A stretch of 64,000 bases of DNA from contig CAZSDW010000005.1 in the NCBI GenBank assembly GCA_964605705.1, forward strand, positions 1 through 64,000, given 5' to 3'. The notes beneath the pieces were generated by a model that had not been told where the DNA came from, ran no database searches, and saw only the letters and a program-made list of their open reading frames with translations. Made by a program: the position numbers and the translations under genes. Positions 17,366-25,815 of the stretch are shown one piece after another. This DNA is from CAZSDW01 sp964605705. GTDB taxonomy: Bacteria > Fidelibacterota > UBA2242. The first letter of the stretch is position 1. Each line of letters begins with the position of its first letter.

Positions 17366-17677
17366 ATGAGTACTTTATCCGGTGTCAATAATATTCTGAT
17401 CAATACAATCAAACCAGAAAATGTATCAGGTGAAAAAGGGAGTGTTGATAAAGAACGAAATAGTTTTGCAGACACTGTCAAAGGTTTTATTAATAAGGTG
17501 AATACGGAACAGATCGGTACCGGAAAGCAGGTTGAAGATATCATTACCGGTAAATCCGAAAATCTTGCCGAAGCGATGACTGCTCTTGAAGAATCGCGGT
17601 TAAGTTTTCAATTGATGCTGGAGATGCGCAATAAATTGATCGAGTCCTACCAGGAAATTATCAGGATGCAGATTTAA
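17366..17677 (+). CDS. fliE: Flagellar hook-basal body protein FliE
   Basis: 103 residues. FliE links the MS ring to the rod and is the first substrate of the export gate. The family pattern is clear: SFADTVKGFINKVN in the first half and the C-terminal helices AMTALEESRLSFQLMLEMR plus NKLIESYQEIIRMQI. RBS GAGG lies ahead of the ATG. It sits directly before fliF, as usual. Confidence 0.93.
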   Translation: MSTLSGVNNILINTIKPENVSGEKGSVDKERNSFADTVKGFINKVNTEQIGTGKQVEDIITGKSENLAEAMTALEESRLSFQLMLEMRNKLIESYQEIIRMQI

Positions 17678-17700
17678 CCATTTATTAATGGAGATATGAA

Positions 17701-19287
17701 GTGAACAACTTTTTATCATCATTATCTCAACTTTTTCAAAAATATTCCATGTCTCAGCGGATAGTCATTATCATCGTCCTGCTGGGAATTTTGTCCTCCG
17801 TAATATCGTTGATTGTATGGGCAAACCGACCGGAATATGATATTCTATACAGCGATATTGAACCGGCAGCGGCTGGCGAAATTATCAGTGAACTCCGTGC
17901 TGCAAAAGTTCCCTATAAATTAGAGAACCGGGGTCGGACGATCTATGTACCTGTCGAGGAGGTTTCGGAAATGCGCCTGCAGCTGGCTGAAAAAGGCTAT
18001 GGCGCCGAGACTGTGAAGGGCTATGAGATTTTCGATGATTCGAAGATCGGTATGACCACTTTTATGCAGGAATTAAACGCCCGGCGCGCTCTTGAAGGCG
18101 AATTGATAAAAACGATTAACCAGTTTCCGGAAGTGCGGAATAGCCGGGTCCATCTGGTGTTACCGGAGAATAAACTATTTGAAAGTGACCAAAGGGGATC
18201 GGCGTCGGTAGTTCTCTATCTGCTGCCCGGGAAGAGACTTGATAGTAAACAGATCGATGGAATTGCCGCCTTAGTTTCGAATAGCGTTAAAGGGATTGAA
18301 TCCGATGATGTGGTCATTGTTGATTCGGAAGGCAAATTGATCAGTATCAGTAAAACAGCCGATGAAGTATTAGGGATTGCCGGCAATCAATGGGAGTTGC
18401 GGCATCGTGAAGAGCTGAAACTTCAGAATAAAGTGACCGATATCGTCGAGAGTATTGTGGGCAAGCAGAATGCGGTCGTCAGGGTTGCCGTGGAAATGAA
18501 TTTTGAAAAAATTGAACGGACTTCGGAAATTCCCGATCCGAATACGGTTGTCGTCGTCAGTGAGGAGACTCGTACTGAAACATTCAGGGATATCGATTCC
18601 GTCACTTCCACCGGGCAGGATCGGAAACAGGAGAACACCATAACCAATTATGAAATTGGTCAGACGAAGGAACATTATATAAACAATTCCGGGATGATCG
18701 AAAAAATTTCAGTAGCAGTACTGCTCAACGGTAAGTATGTCAAGAGTACGGATAGTGAAGGCAAGGAACAGAAAACATACGTGCCGCGACCATCGAAAGA
18801 GATCAATCAGATCGCAGCGCTGATCCGCAGCGCCATCGGATTCAATGAAACCCGGGGGGATGTTGTTGAAGTCCAGAATATCGAATTAAGCCCCTTATCG
18901 GTTGAAGACGACTTCGAATATTTTGCCAAGGCTGACCGCCAGACCTTTTTACAGAGTTTATTCAAAAACGGTTTAATCGGCATGGCTGTATTAATCAGTT
19001 TTTTAATTGTACGATCGATGTTCAAATCGGCTGGAAAGAATATGCAGCTGGCGCCAATTCCTGTTCAAACTACCAAAAGTCTTAATACAGCACCTCCATC
19101 TCAGGGATACCTGGAATCGGAAAAAGACCTTCCGGAAGAGATGTATGTGAAAAAGCTAAGTCCGGAGGCAAAAGCCAGGTTGAAAGCCAAAGATAAAATG
19201 ACCACCGAAGTCGTCGATTATGTCAACAGCAGTCCCGAGGATGCGGTAAAATTAATTCGTTCATGGTTAACCCAGCCGAGCTCGTAA
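17701..19287 (+). CDS. fliF: Flagellar MS-ring protein FliF
   Basis: 528 residues, GTG start behind GGAGAT. FliF forms the MS ring in the inner membrane, the base on which rod, switch and export gate are built. Two membrane helices (about 20-42 and 423-442) flank a large periplasmic region with the ring-building domains (YDILYSDIEPAAAGEI and ENKLFESDQRGSASVVLYL). The cytoplasmic tail ends with the FliG-binding segment (about 490-526, VVDYVNSSPEDAVKLIRSWL). fliG follows after 3 nt. Confidence 0.97.
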   Translation: MNNFLSSLSQLFQKYSMSQRIVIIIVLLGILSSVISLIVWANRPEYDILYSDIEPAAAGEIISELRAAKVPYKLENRGRTIYVPVEEVSEMRLQLAEKGYGAETVKGYEIFDDSKIGMTTFMQELNARRALEGELIKTINQFPEVRNSRVHLVLPENKLFESDQRGSASVVLYLLPGKRLDSKQIDGIAALVSNSVKGIESDDVVIVDSEGKLISISKTADEVLGIAGNQWELRHREELKLQNKVTDIVESIVGKQNAVVRVAVEMNFEKIERTSEIPDPNTVVVVSEETRTETFRDIDSVTSTGQDRKQENTITNYEIGQTKEHYINNSGMIEKISVAVLLNGKYVKSTDSEGKEQKTYVPRPSKEINQIAALIRSAIGFNETRGDVVEVQNIELSPLSVEDDFEYFAKADRQTFLQSLFKNGLIGMAVLISFLIVRSMFKSAGKNMQLAPIPVQTTKSLNTAPPSQGYLESEKDLPEEMYVKKLSPEAKARLKAKDKMTTEVVDYVNSSPEDAVKLIRSWLTQPSS

Positions 19288-19290
19288 GCT

Positions 19291-20313
19291 ATGATAAAAG
19301 ATACCGGCAAAGACGTCAGCATTAGTACGCTTCAAAAAGCGGCGCTTATCTTAATTGCCATCGGTCCGCAAAATGCAGCCCAGGTTCTGAAGAATCTTAA
19401 AGATACTGAGATTGAAAAGATTACCATCGAAATTGCCAAATTGAAAGATATTCCCGCCGATATGCTGGGAACAGTCGTTGAGGAATTTTATCAGTTAATG
19501 ATTGCTAATCAGTATATCGTCCAGGGGGGGCTGGATTTTGCGGAAACAGTGTTAGAAAGTGCATGGGGACATAAAAGAGCCGAAGAAATTATTAAGAAGG
19601 TCGAAGCATCGACAGAGGTCAGCGCCTTCTACCTGCTTCAGACAGTTGATGATAAACAATTATTGAATTTTCTTCAGAATGAACATCCCCAAACAGCAGC
19701 GCTGATTCTGGCTAATTTGAAACCGGCTCAGGCGGCGACTATTCTATCGGAATTACCGGAAGAGAGTCAAAATGAAATTGCTTATCGCCTGGCGACAATG
19801 GAAAAAACTTCTCCGGAACTTATTGATGACATAGAAGAGGTTTTAAAAGAACAGATGGGATCGGTTTTTGGTGGGGATTTGAGTACCGCCGGCGGTGCAG
19901 AGTCGGTCGCCGAAATTCTGAATTCCGCTTCCCGGTCGGCTGAAAAGAATATTCTCAATTACTTTCGTCAGCGTGATCAGAAATTAAGTGATGAAATAAC
20001 CAGCCTGATGTTTCTGTTTGAAGATATTGTCAAACTTCCGGATTCGGCAGTGCAGCGAATTATCAAAGATATCGATTCAAAAACCTTGTGCATGTCCTTA
20101 AAAGCGACCAGTACCGAATTAAAAGAGAAGATATTCACGAATATGTCCGAACGCGCATCGGATATGTTAAAAGACGAGCTCAATTACCTTGGACCTGTGC
20201 GGGTTCGTGAAGTTGAGGCGGCTCAGAAAAAGATCCTGGATGTTGTCCACCAGCTGGAAGAATCCGGAGAAATCCAGATCATTTATTCCGAAGAGGAAGA
20301 AATAATTGAATGA
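19291..20313 (+). CDS. fliG: Flagellar motor switch protein FliG
   Basis: 340 residues. FliG forms the upper C ring, receives torque from MotA and reverses rotation with FliM/FliN. Seen: N-terminal FliF-binding region (about 10-105), middle domain with the EHPQ motif (NEHPQTAALILANL, about 129-142), and the C-terminal torque domain with the charged helix around DEITSLMFLFEDIVKLPDSA. The length is typical. Overlaps fliH by 4 nt. Confidence 0.97.
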   Translation: MIKDTGKDVSISTLQKAALILIAIGPQNAAQVLKNLKDTEIEKITIEIAKLKDIPADMLGTVVEEFYQLMIANQYIVQGGLDFAETVLESAWGHKRAEEIIKKVEASTEVSAFYLLQTVDDKQLLNFLQNEHPQTAALILANLKPAQAATILSELPEESQNEIAYRLATMEKTSPELIDDIEEVLKEQMGSVFGGDLSTAGGAESVAEILNSASRSAEKNILNYFRQRDQKLSDEITSLMFLFEDIVKLPDSAVQRIIKDIDSKTLCMSLKATSTELKEKIFTNMSERASDMLKDELNYLGPVRVREVEAAQKKILDVVHQLEESGEIQIIYSEEEEIIE

Positions 20314-20996
20314 AATACGCAATTCCGATTAATTGTGACATTAAAAATATCAGGTTGAAAAACCTGAAGGAATTCGGTGTCGATTTTGACGTTATTATGG
20401 ATGACTGGGAACCTGATTCGCTTGCCGATGAGCAGGTAATCACAAAGTTAAAAAATAGAATTTTCTCGCTGGAATCTGCTCTCAAGACAGTGCGCGAGGA
20501 AGGTTTTCATGCCGGCTTTCAAAAGGGTAAAAAAACAGCTGAAGATGAATTTCATGAAAAAGAAGAGTCCGATAAAACCGAATTCAATCGGATTATCGAA
20601 TCTCTCCAGAATCAATTTCAGGAAGCCATCAACAAGATGGAAGTCCCGATATTGCGCCTGGCAATTAAAGTCGCCCGAAAAATCATAGGAGATCAAATTA
20701 AACAGAGCAGTGATCAAAATAAATTCCTGAAAAATCAAATCCAGCGCTTTTTGGATGTTATTTCCGAACAGGGGAAAATCACCATATTTGTCAATCCACT
20801 CCAACTCAGCTGGATCAATCATCAACACCAGACTGAAAACAGTACGATTACAGGAAATATTATTTTTAAATCTAATACGAATTTGAAACCGGGCGAGTGT
20901 CTGCTTGAAACGGAGGATTATATCATCGATGGTACGATCGGTGGTCAGTTAGATCGAATTGAAAAACAATTATTTAGTCAGTATGATGTTGAATAA
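20310..20996 (+). CDS. fliH: Flagellar export ATPase regulator FliH
   Basis: 228 residues. FliH dimers hold FliI and connect it to the C ring. Recognised from position and from the pattern of a charged, helical centre (about 60-130, with the GFHAGFQKGKKTAEDE repeat-like stretch) and a C-terminal domain with VARKIIGDQI and ITIFVNPLQLSWI, similar to the V/A-ATPase E-subunit-like fold. It overlaps fliG by 4 nt and the fliI start by 14 nt. Confidence 0.88.
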   Translation: MKYAIPINCDIKNIRLKNLKEFGVDFDVIMDDWEPDSLADEQVITKLKNRIFSLESALKTVREEGFHAGFQKGKKTAEDEFHEKEESDKTEFNRIIESLQNQFQEAINKMEVPILRLAIKVARKIIGDQIKQSSDQNKFLKNQIQRFLDVISEQGKITIFVNPLQLSWINHQHQTENSTITGNIIFKSNTNLKPGECLLETEDYIIDGTIGGQLDRIEKQLFSQYDVE

Positions 20997-22314
20997 TTTA
21001 GAAAAATGTAATTCCGTTATTGAAGATTTTACCAGATTTGATGCCGTCTATATGGATGGAAAGGTCATTCGGGTAGTGGGATTAGTCATTGAATCGACCT
21101 TGCCTGAAGGAAAAGTCGGGGAATTATGTGAAATCTATCCACCATCCGGTAAACCGGTGCGGGCAGAAGTTGTCGGCTTTATCGGAGATCGGGGCTTGCT
21201 GATGCCTCTTGATGACGTCACCGGGATTTCACCGGGAAGCAGGGTTCGCCGCAGTTCCAGACCATTGACGGTTCCGGTGGGTTCACAGCTGTTAGGCAGA
21301 ATTATTGATGGATTAGGGAATCCTATTGACGGGAAAGGACCCATCCGAACCGATAGTTGTCGATCGGTATTGAACATTCCTCCGAATCCGCTGCAACGGA
21401 TCCGGATTACTGATGAAATTACGACCGGAATCCGCGCCATTGATGGTCTTCTGACACTCGGTAAAGGTCAGCGAGTCGGAATCTTTTCCGGGAGTGGGGT
21501 TGGTAAAAGTGTTATTCTGGGGATGATTGCGAAATATACAAATGCGGAAGTGAATGTCATCGGTCTCATCGGTGAACGAGGTCGTGAAGTCCGTGAATTT
21601 ATCGAGCGTGATCTTGGTGAGGAAGGGCTGAATCGCTCTGTTGTTGTTGTCGCCACCTCCGATCAGGCATCCATGGTTCGCATCAAAGCTTCCCTGATAA
21701 CGACAGCTATCGCGGAATATTTTAGAGATCTTGGACTGAATGTCATGTTAATGATGGATTCTCTGACGAGGGTTGGAATGGCTCAGCGAGAAATTGGTTT
21801 GGCGACCGGAGAGCCACCGACAACCAAAGGATATACACCATCGGTATTTTCCTTTTTGCCGAGGCTTCTGGAAAGGGCGGGGAATTCCGCGATCGGCAGC
21901 ATTACCGGTTTATATACCGTGCTGGTTGAAAGCGACGATATGGATGATCCCATTGCCGATGCCGCTCGTTCAATCCTGGATGGTCATATTGTCCTGTCCC
22001 GAAAACTGGCAAATCGGGGTCATTACCCGGCGATTGATGTCCTTGAAAGTGTCAGCCGCCTGAAAAACGATGTTACCAGCTCGGAGATTCAGCAAAAAAC
22101 CCAGTACCTTCTTGATCTGATTGCCCAGTACCGCGAATCGGAAGATTTAATCAATATCGGTGCATACGTCAAGGGTACTAATCCGAAGGTTGACGAGGCA
22201 ATCAGAAGAAAGCCTCAAATCAATAAATTTTTATGTCAGGGAATGAATGAGCCCTCCAATTTTGATGAAACCTGTCAACAATTAACCGCCATTTTGGAGA
22301 CAAATCGAACATAA
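20983..22314 (+). CDS. fliI: Flagellar type III export ATPase FliI
   Basis: 443 residues from the ATG at 20983; the frame is open from a TTG at 20959, deeper in fliH. FliI hydrolyses ATP to aid unloading of export substrates. Walker A GSGVGKS (about 169-175), the GLIGERGREVREF motif, Walker B region VMLMMDSLTR and ATGEPPTTKGYTPSVF are all intact and match the F1-beta/FliI family. Length is normal. fliJ starts 1 nt after the stop codon. Confidence 0.97.
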   Translation: MMLNNLEKCNSVIEDFTRFDAVYMDGKVIRVVGLVIESTLPEGKVGELCEIYPPSGKPVRAEVVGFIGDRGLLMPLDDVTGISPGSRVRRSSRPLTVPVGSQLLGRIIDGLGNPIDGKGPIRTDSCRSVLNIPPNPLQRIRITDEITTGIRAIDGLLTLGKGQRVGIFSGSGVGKSVILGMIAKYTNAEVNVIGLIGERGREVREFIERDLGEEGLNRSVVVVATSDQASMVRIKASLITTAIAEYFRDLGLNVMLMMDSLTRVGMAQREIGLATGEPPTTKGYTPSVFSFLPRLLERAGNSAIGSITGLYTVLVESDDMDDPIADAARSILDGHIVLSRKLANRGHYPAIDVLESVSRLKNDVTSSEIQQKTQYLLDLIAQYRESEDLINIGAYVKGTNPKVDEAIRRKPQINKFLCQGMNEPSNFDETCQQLTAILETNRT

Positions 22315-22315
22315 G

Positions 22316-22783
22316 ATGACAAAAGCATTTAATTTTCCTCTGAATAAAGTATTGAATTATCGTCAAAACGTTGAGGATACACGCGGAGTAATCTTAAAAA
22401 AATCAATGACTGTCCTTGAAAAAGAACAGGAAAAACTAAATAATCTGGTCGATCTCAAAAACATTATTCTGAATGAGGAAATTGATGAAGACCAAAGCAA
22501 CCGAACCCAGACCGTAGCCGCTTTCCTTCAGACAATCGATTACATTATTCAATTAAACGAGAAAATCGATTCTCAATCCGATAATGTCAATAAATCTTCG
22601 ATGAGTGTCAAAAAGAATCGGGATGAACTAATTCAGGCTCTCAAGGATCGCAAATCGCTCGAAAAGCTGAAAGAAAAATACCTGCTCGCTTATCGGAAAG
22701 TGATTCGTAAAAAAGAGTTAGCGAAAGAGAATGAAGTCGCAGCGAGAATTGTCACGAATAAAAAAACCCGTGAGATCGCATGA
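22316..22783 (+). CDS. fliJ: Flagellar export protein FliJ
   Basis: 155 residues, almost entirely helical and highly charged, forming a long coiled coil as in FliJ. The family start (FPLNKVLNYRQNVED) is recognisable. FliJ inserts into the FliI ring and contacts FlhA. Position directly after fliI supports the call. Overlaps the next gene by 4 nt. Confidence 0.88.
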   Translation: MTKAFNFPLNKVLNYRQNVEDTRGVILKKSMTVLEKEQEKLNNLVDLKNIILNEEIDEDQSNRTQTVAAFLQTIDYIIQLNEKIDSQSDNVNKSSMSVKKNRDELIQALKDRKSLEKLKEKYLLAYRKVIRKKELAKENEVAARIVTNKKTREIA

Positions 22784-23328
22784 AAAAAATTCTACTATGG
22801 GTCGGACTCGGTTTCTTGATGTTCATATTATTAGTGGGAATTACCTTTGCTGTACTAATGGCTCTTAATCCGATTGATGATAATATTAAAATGGACACGA
22901 TTTCCGGTGACCAGAGATTAGCCAAAGAAATATTAGCTCAAAAACAAAGTGAAATCAATCAAATGAAATCTGAAATGGACAGCCTGCATATTTACATTGG
23001 CGAGATTTGCTTTGCCAGGGACAGCATCGCAGAGGAGAATGATTTTAATGCAAGTTTGATCCGGGAATATCGTAAAACTATCGAGATGTTAAATACCGAG
23101 CTGTCCACGGAAACGAAAAAGAATTTGACGATTAAAGAATTGGCAAAAACCTATGAATCGATGAAAATCGCAGAAATGCAGCCGATTATTGAAAAACTTG
23201 ATGATCATACGGTTCTGGATCTTTATACCAATATCAGCAGTCGTAATCGGAAAAACCTGCTGATGGCATTACCTGCCAAACGGGCGGCTGTAATTACTCA
23301 AAAAATTGCCGTGAGCAACATAGAATGA
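22780..23328 (+). CDS. MotE-like protein (membrane anchor plus MgtE-N-like domain)
   Basis: 182 residues. One N-terminal membrane helix (about 5-27), a coiled coil (about 50-115), and a C-terminal domain with YESMKIAEMQPIIEKLDDH and LLMALPAKRAAVITQKIA, the MotE/MgtE-N pattern. MotE-type periplasmic proteins sit between fliJ and fliK in many non-enteric operons and, where studied, act as chaperones for MotC-like stator parts. Here it sits exactly in that place; a stator role is inference. Confidence 0.8.
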   Translation: MKKILLWVGLGFLMFILLVGITFAVLMALNPIDDNIKMDTISGDQRLAKEILAQKQSEINQMKSEMDSLHIYIGEICFARDSIAEENDFNASLIREYRKTIEMLNTELSTETKKNLTIKELAKTYESMKIAEMQPIIEKLDDHTVLDLYTNISSRNRKNLLMALPAKRAAVITQKIAVSNIE

Positions 23329-24611
23329 TTATGAATACCGATCTGACATCACAATGCCTGAAATCTCCCTCCGCAATGAGTGAAATATTATTGATGTTCG
23401 GTCAGCCATTCCATGACCGGGGGCAGAATTTTCATGATACTGTCGAAGAATCCGTAAAAACAATCGAGAATGGTGAAAGCCTGAAAGTAATAAATAATGA
23501 AAACTATACCGAAGTTTTAAGTAATCAAAAAAACGGTTCTGAATTACTCAATGAAAATACAGAAATAAAAGATATCTGTTTTCAGCGGATTAAAGGTTTT
23601 GGGATTACGGAAGCTGGATTAAATCCCCAACTAATTTCCGAAAATAAATCCCCTGAAATTCTGAAGAATACTCATCCTATTCAAAATACAATTGGTAAAA
23701 TTCCGGCACTCGATAACTGGTTGAATAGAGATATTGACGATCAAATAGATCTCAATATTGCGAAATTCATTAAAACCGTAATCACCCGCGAACCGGTCAA
23801 TGATTCAGAAAAGTTACCTGAAATCCCGTTGGAAAAATTATCTCATGACTCTGACATTGGATTATTTGTCAAAAAATCGATTCAAAGTTTTGAACCACCT
23901 GCTAATTCATTGAACCTGAGTATTCAAAAAGGCATATCGGCGGAGAATATAGAAACGGCGAAATACCCGAGCGTTTTAAATGATAACGGACTTTCAGAAA
24001 AACCATTGAATGCTGCCAAAGGTCCGATCGAATTTTCGATTCAATCAGAGCAGAATAATAATCCGAATAATACGAATTTTGTACCGGAACAGAAGCATAA
24101 ACAATCGCTGACTTCAAAAGACAATCAAAATATTTCCGGTCATTTCCGTCTGGTAAATCAGGAAATTCTGCAATGTGTTTCGAAAAACGCATCAATCCGG
24201 CAAAATCAGTTTCCGATCATAAAACAATTAACGAGTATGATTATTCAATCGGATCAGGCGGGTCAGAATACGGTTCGTTTTAAAATTAATACCGATAGCT
24301 ATGGTGAAATTGAAATACGGTTCAATCGGAGTGAAGATGAAAACAGCGGGACAATCATCGTCAAAACTGCTTCAGCTCAGGCTCTGATCCAAAAATTGAT
24401 CCCCGCTGTAAATGGTAACTTAATTGCCAAAGATATCTTTTTGTCTTCATTAAATGTCGAGGTCGATCAATCCGGTCAGGACCAGGCACGCTTTCAAGAT
24501 CGGCATGGGACAAAGACTAAATATATGCTGCGAATAAACAATCAAAATGAAATCATACAGGATCAAAAAATTCACGATTTCGGCTATAACAGCATCGAAA
24601 TTGTGGCATAA
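23325..24611 (+). CDS. fliK: Flagellar hook-length control protein FliK
   Basis: 428 residues (ATG at 23325 or 23331). Long, polar, low-conservation N-terminal part (about 1-290) that serves as the ruler, then the Flg_hook domain (about 300-395) with NTVRFKINTDSYGEIEIRF, corresponding to the family's LRLxLxPExLGxVEVxL. The C-terminal domain switches FlhB specificity from hook to filament substrates. Position before flgD fits. The normally conserved Pro-Glu pair is replaced by Asp-Ser. Confidence 0.9.
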   Translation: MIMNTDLTSQCLKSPSAMSEILLMFGQPFHDRGQNFHDTVEESVKTIENGESLKVINNENYTEVLSNQKNGSELLNENTEIKDICFQRIKGFGITEAGLNPQLISENKSPEILKNTHPIQNTIGKIPALDNWLNRDIDDQIDLNIAKFIKTVITREPVNDSEKLPEIPLEKLSHDSDIGLFVKKSIQSFEPPANSLNLSIQKGISAENIETAKYPSVLNDNGLSEKPLNAAKGPIEFSIQSEQNNNPNNTNFVPEQKHKQSLTSKDNQNISGHFRLVNQEILQCVSKNASIRQNQFPIIKQLTSMIIQSDQAGQNTVRFKINTDSYGEIEIRFNRSEDENSGTIIVKTASAQALIQKLIPAVNGNLIAKDIFLSSLNVEVDQSGQDQARFQDRHGTKTKYMLRINNQNEIIQDQKIHDFGYNSIEIVA

Positions 24612-24628
24612 AAGAAAGGAGGATGCCA

Positions 24629-25324
24629 ATGGTTGGTGAAATATCAGCGAGTGTACCCGTGACCGCTACGACATCAGGCTTGACATCAGAGGCTATCATG
24701 GCTAAAGATGATTTTCTGAAGCTGCTTGTTACCCAGATGCAGAACCAGGACCCGTTGTCACCAATGGAAAGCCAGGAGTTTGCTTCTCAATTAGCCCAAT
24801 TTTCAACCGTCGAGCAGCTGGAGAATATCGATTCCAACCTGAGCCAGAGCGTGCAACTTGATTTAATGCTGACCCAGGCAATTAATAATACCTTATCGGT
24901 GAGCACCATTGGGAAACAGGCAAAAGGTTTTGGAAACCTGGTTCTGATCGATGAGGCTGGAGACGCACACTTGTCATTCAACCTGGGCGAATTTGCAAAG
25001 AACGTCAGTGTGACGATTAAAGACGAACAGGGCTTTGAAGTTCGGACACTTCAGTTTGCGAACATGTCAACCGGTGATCATACGGTATCATGGGATCTGG
25101 AAAACGAGGCGGGTGAGCGAATGCCGGAAGGAACATATGAATTCGAGGTTCATGCGGTAAATGCCGAAGATTCGCAAGTGCTGGCTAATTGCTTAATGAT
25201 CGGGAATATTACGGGAGTTCGTTATGAAGAAAGTCAAGCGTATCTGCTCGTGGACAATCAGGTGATTTCTTTTGGTAATGTAATGGAAATCGGGATGACC
25301 GATACAGATGAGGAGCAGCCATGA
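24629..25324 (+). CDS. flgD: Hook assembly scaffold FlgD
   Basis: 231 residues. FlgD caps the growing hook. N-terminal signature KDDFLKLLVTQMQNQDPLSP and SQEFASQLAQFSTVEQL is strong; the C-terminal half is the Ig/tudor-like region with GDHTVSWDLENEAGERMPEG. An earlier in-frame ATG at 24623 lies immediately against AAAGGAGG, so the ATG at 24629 with 6-nt spacing is preferred. Its stop overlaps the next gene by 4 nt. Confidence 0.95.
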   Translation: MVGEISASVPVTATTSGLTSEAIMAKDDFLKLLVTQMQNQDPLSPMESQEFASQLAQFSTVEQLENIDSNLSQSVQLDLMLTQAINNTLSVSTIGKQAKGFGNLVLIDEAGDAHLSFNLGEFAKNVSVTIKDEQGFEVRTLQFANMSTGDHTVSWDLENEAGERMPEGTYEFEVHAVNAEDSQVLANCLMIGNITGVRYEESQAYLLVDNQVISFGNVMEIGMTDTDEEQP

Positions 25325-25731
25325 GAGTAGAAGAACTTCATATGCTTCATAATGTCCGTCCGCTTGATCCTTCCAAGTCGCCGCCGATTGTCACTGGCAG
25401 ACCCATTGAAATTGCACCGTTAGAAAAACCGAAAACGCCGTTTTCCGAACTTCTGGCGAAACAGATTCAGGATAAGATAAATCTGAAATTTTCGTCCCAT
25501 GCTCTGGAGCGTATCTCACAGAGACAAATTCAGGTATCCGCGTCTGAATTAGACCGTTTGCAGAGAGGTTTTGAAAACGTAAAACAGAAAGGAGGCAATA
25601 ACTCTTTGATTCTGGTTGACGATAATGCTTACATCGTTAGTGTCGATAATAAGACAGTCATAACAGCCATGCCAAAGGAGACGACTTATGATAAAGTCTT
25701 TACGGAAATTGACAGTGTGGCGATTATGTAA
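25321..25731 (+). CDS. Flagellar operon protein (TIGR02530-type)
   Basis: 136 residues. The core KFSSHALERISQRQIQV with LDRLQRGFENVKQKGGNNSLILVDDNAYIVSVDNKTVITAM (given here as two segments of the same domain, about 58-122) is the signature of a small protein found between flgD and flgE in many non-enteric flagellar operons. Its role is not settled; location suggests hook assembly or hook gene control. No signal peptide. Confidence 0.85.
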   Translation: MRVEELHMLHNVRPLDPSKSPPIVTGRPIEIAPLEKPKTPFSELLAKQIQDKINLKFSSHALERISQRQIQVSASELDRLQRGFENVKQKGGNNSLILVDDNAYIVSVDNKTVITAMPKETTYDKVFTEIDSVAIM

Positions 25732-25743
25732 TATTAACCTAAA

Positions 25744-25768
25744 GAGCCGGACCCAAATGGGAGGCTCT
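25744..25768 (+). other. Intercistronic hairpin between the TIGR02530-type gene and flgE
   Basis: Stem GAGCC/GGCTC with an inner CCC/GGG pair and small loop. No T tract, so not a terminator; it may stabilise the downstream flgE mRNA. Confidence 0.4.
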
Positions 25769-25815
25769 CAATCTGCTGATCGACTGATGCAGATGAACGA
25801 GAAAGGAAAAATCTT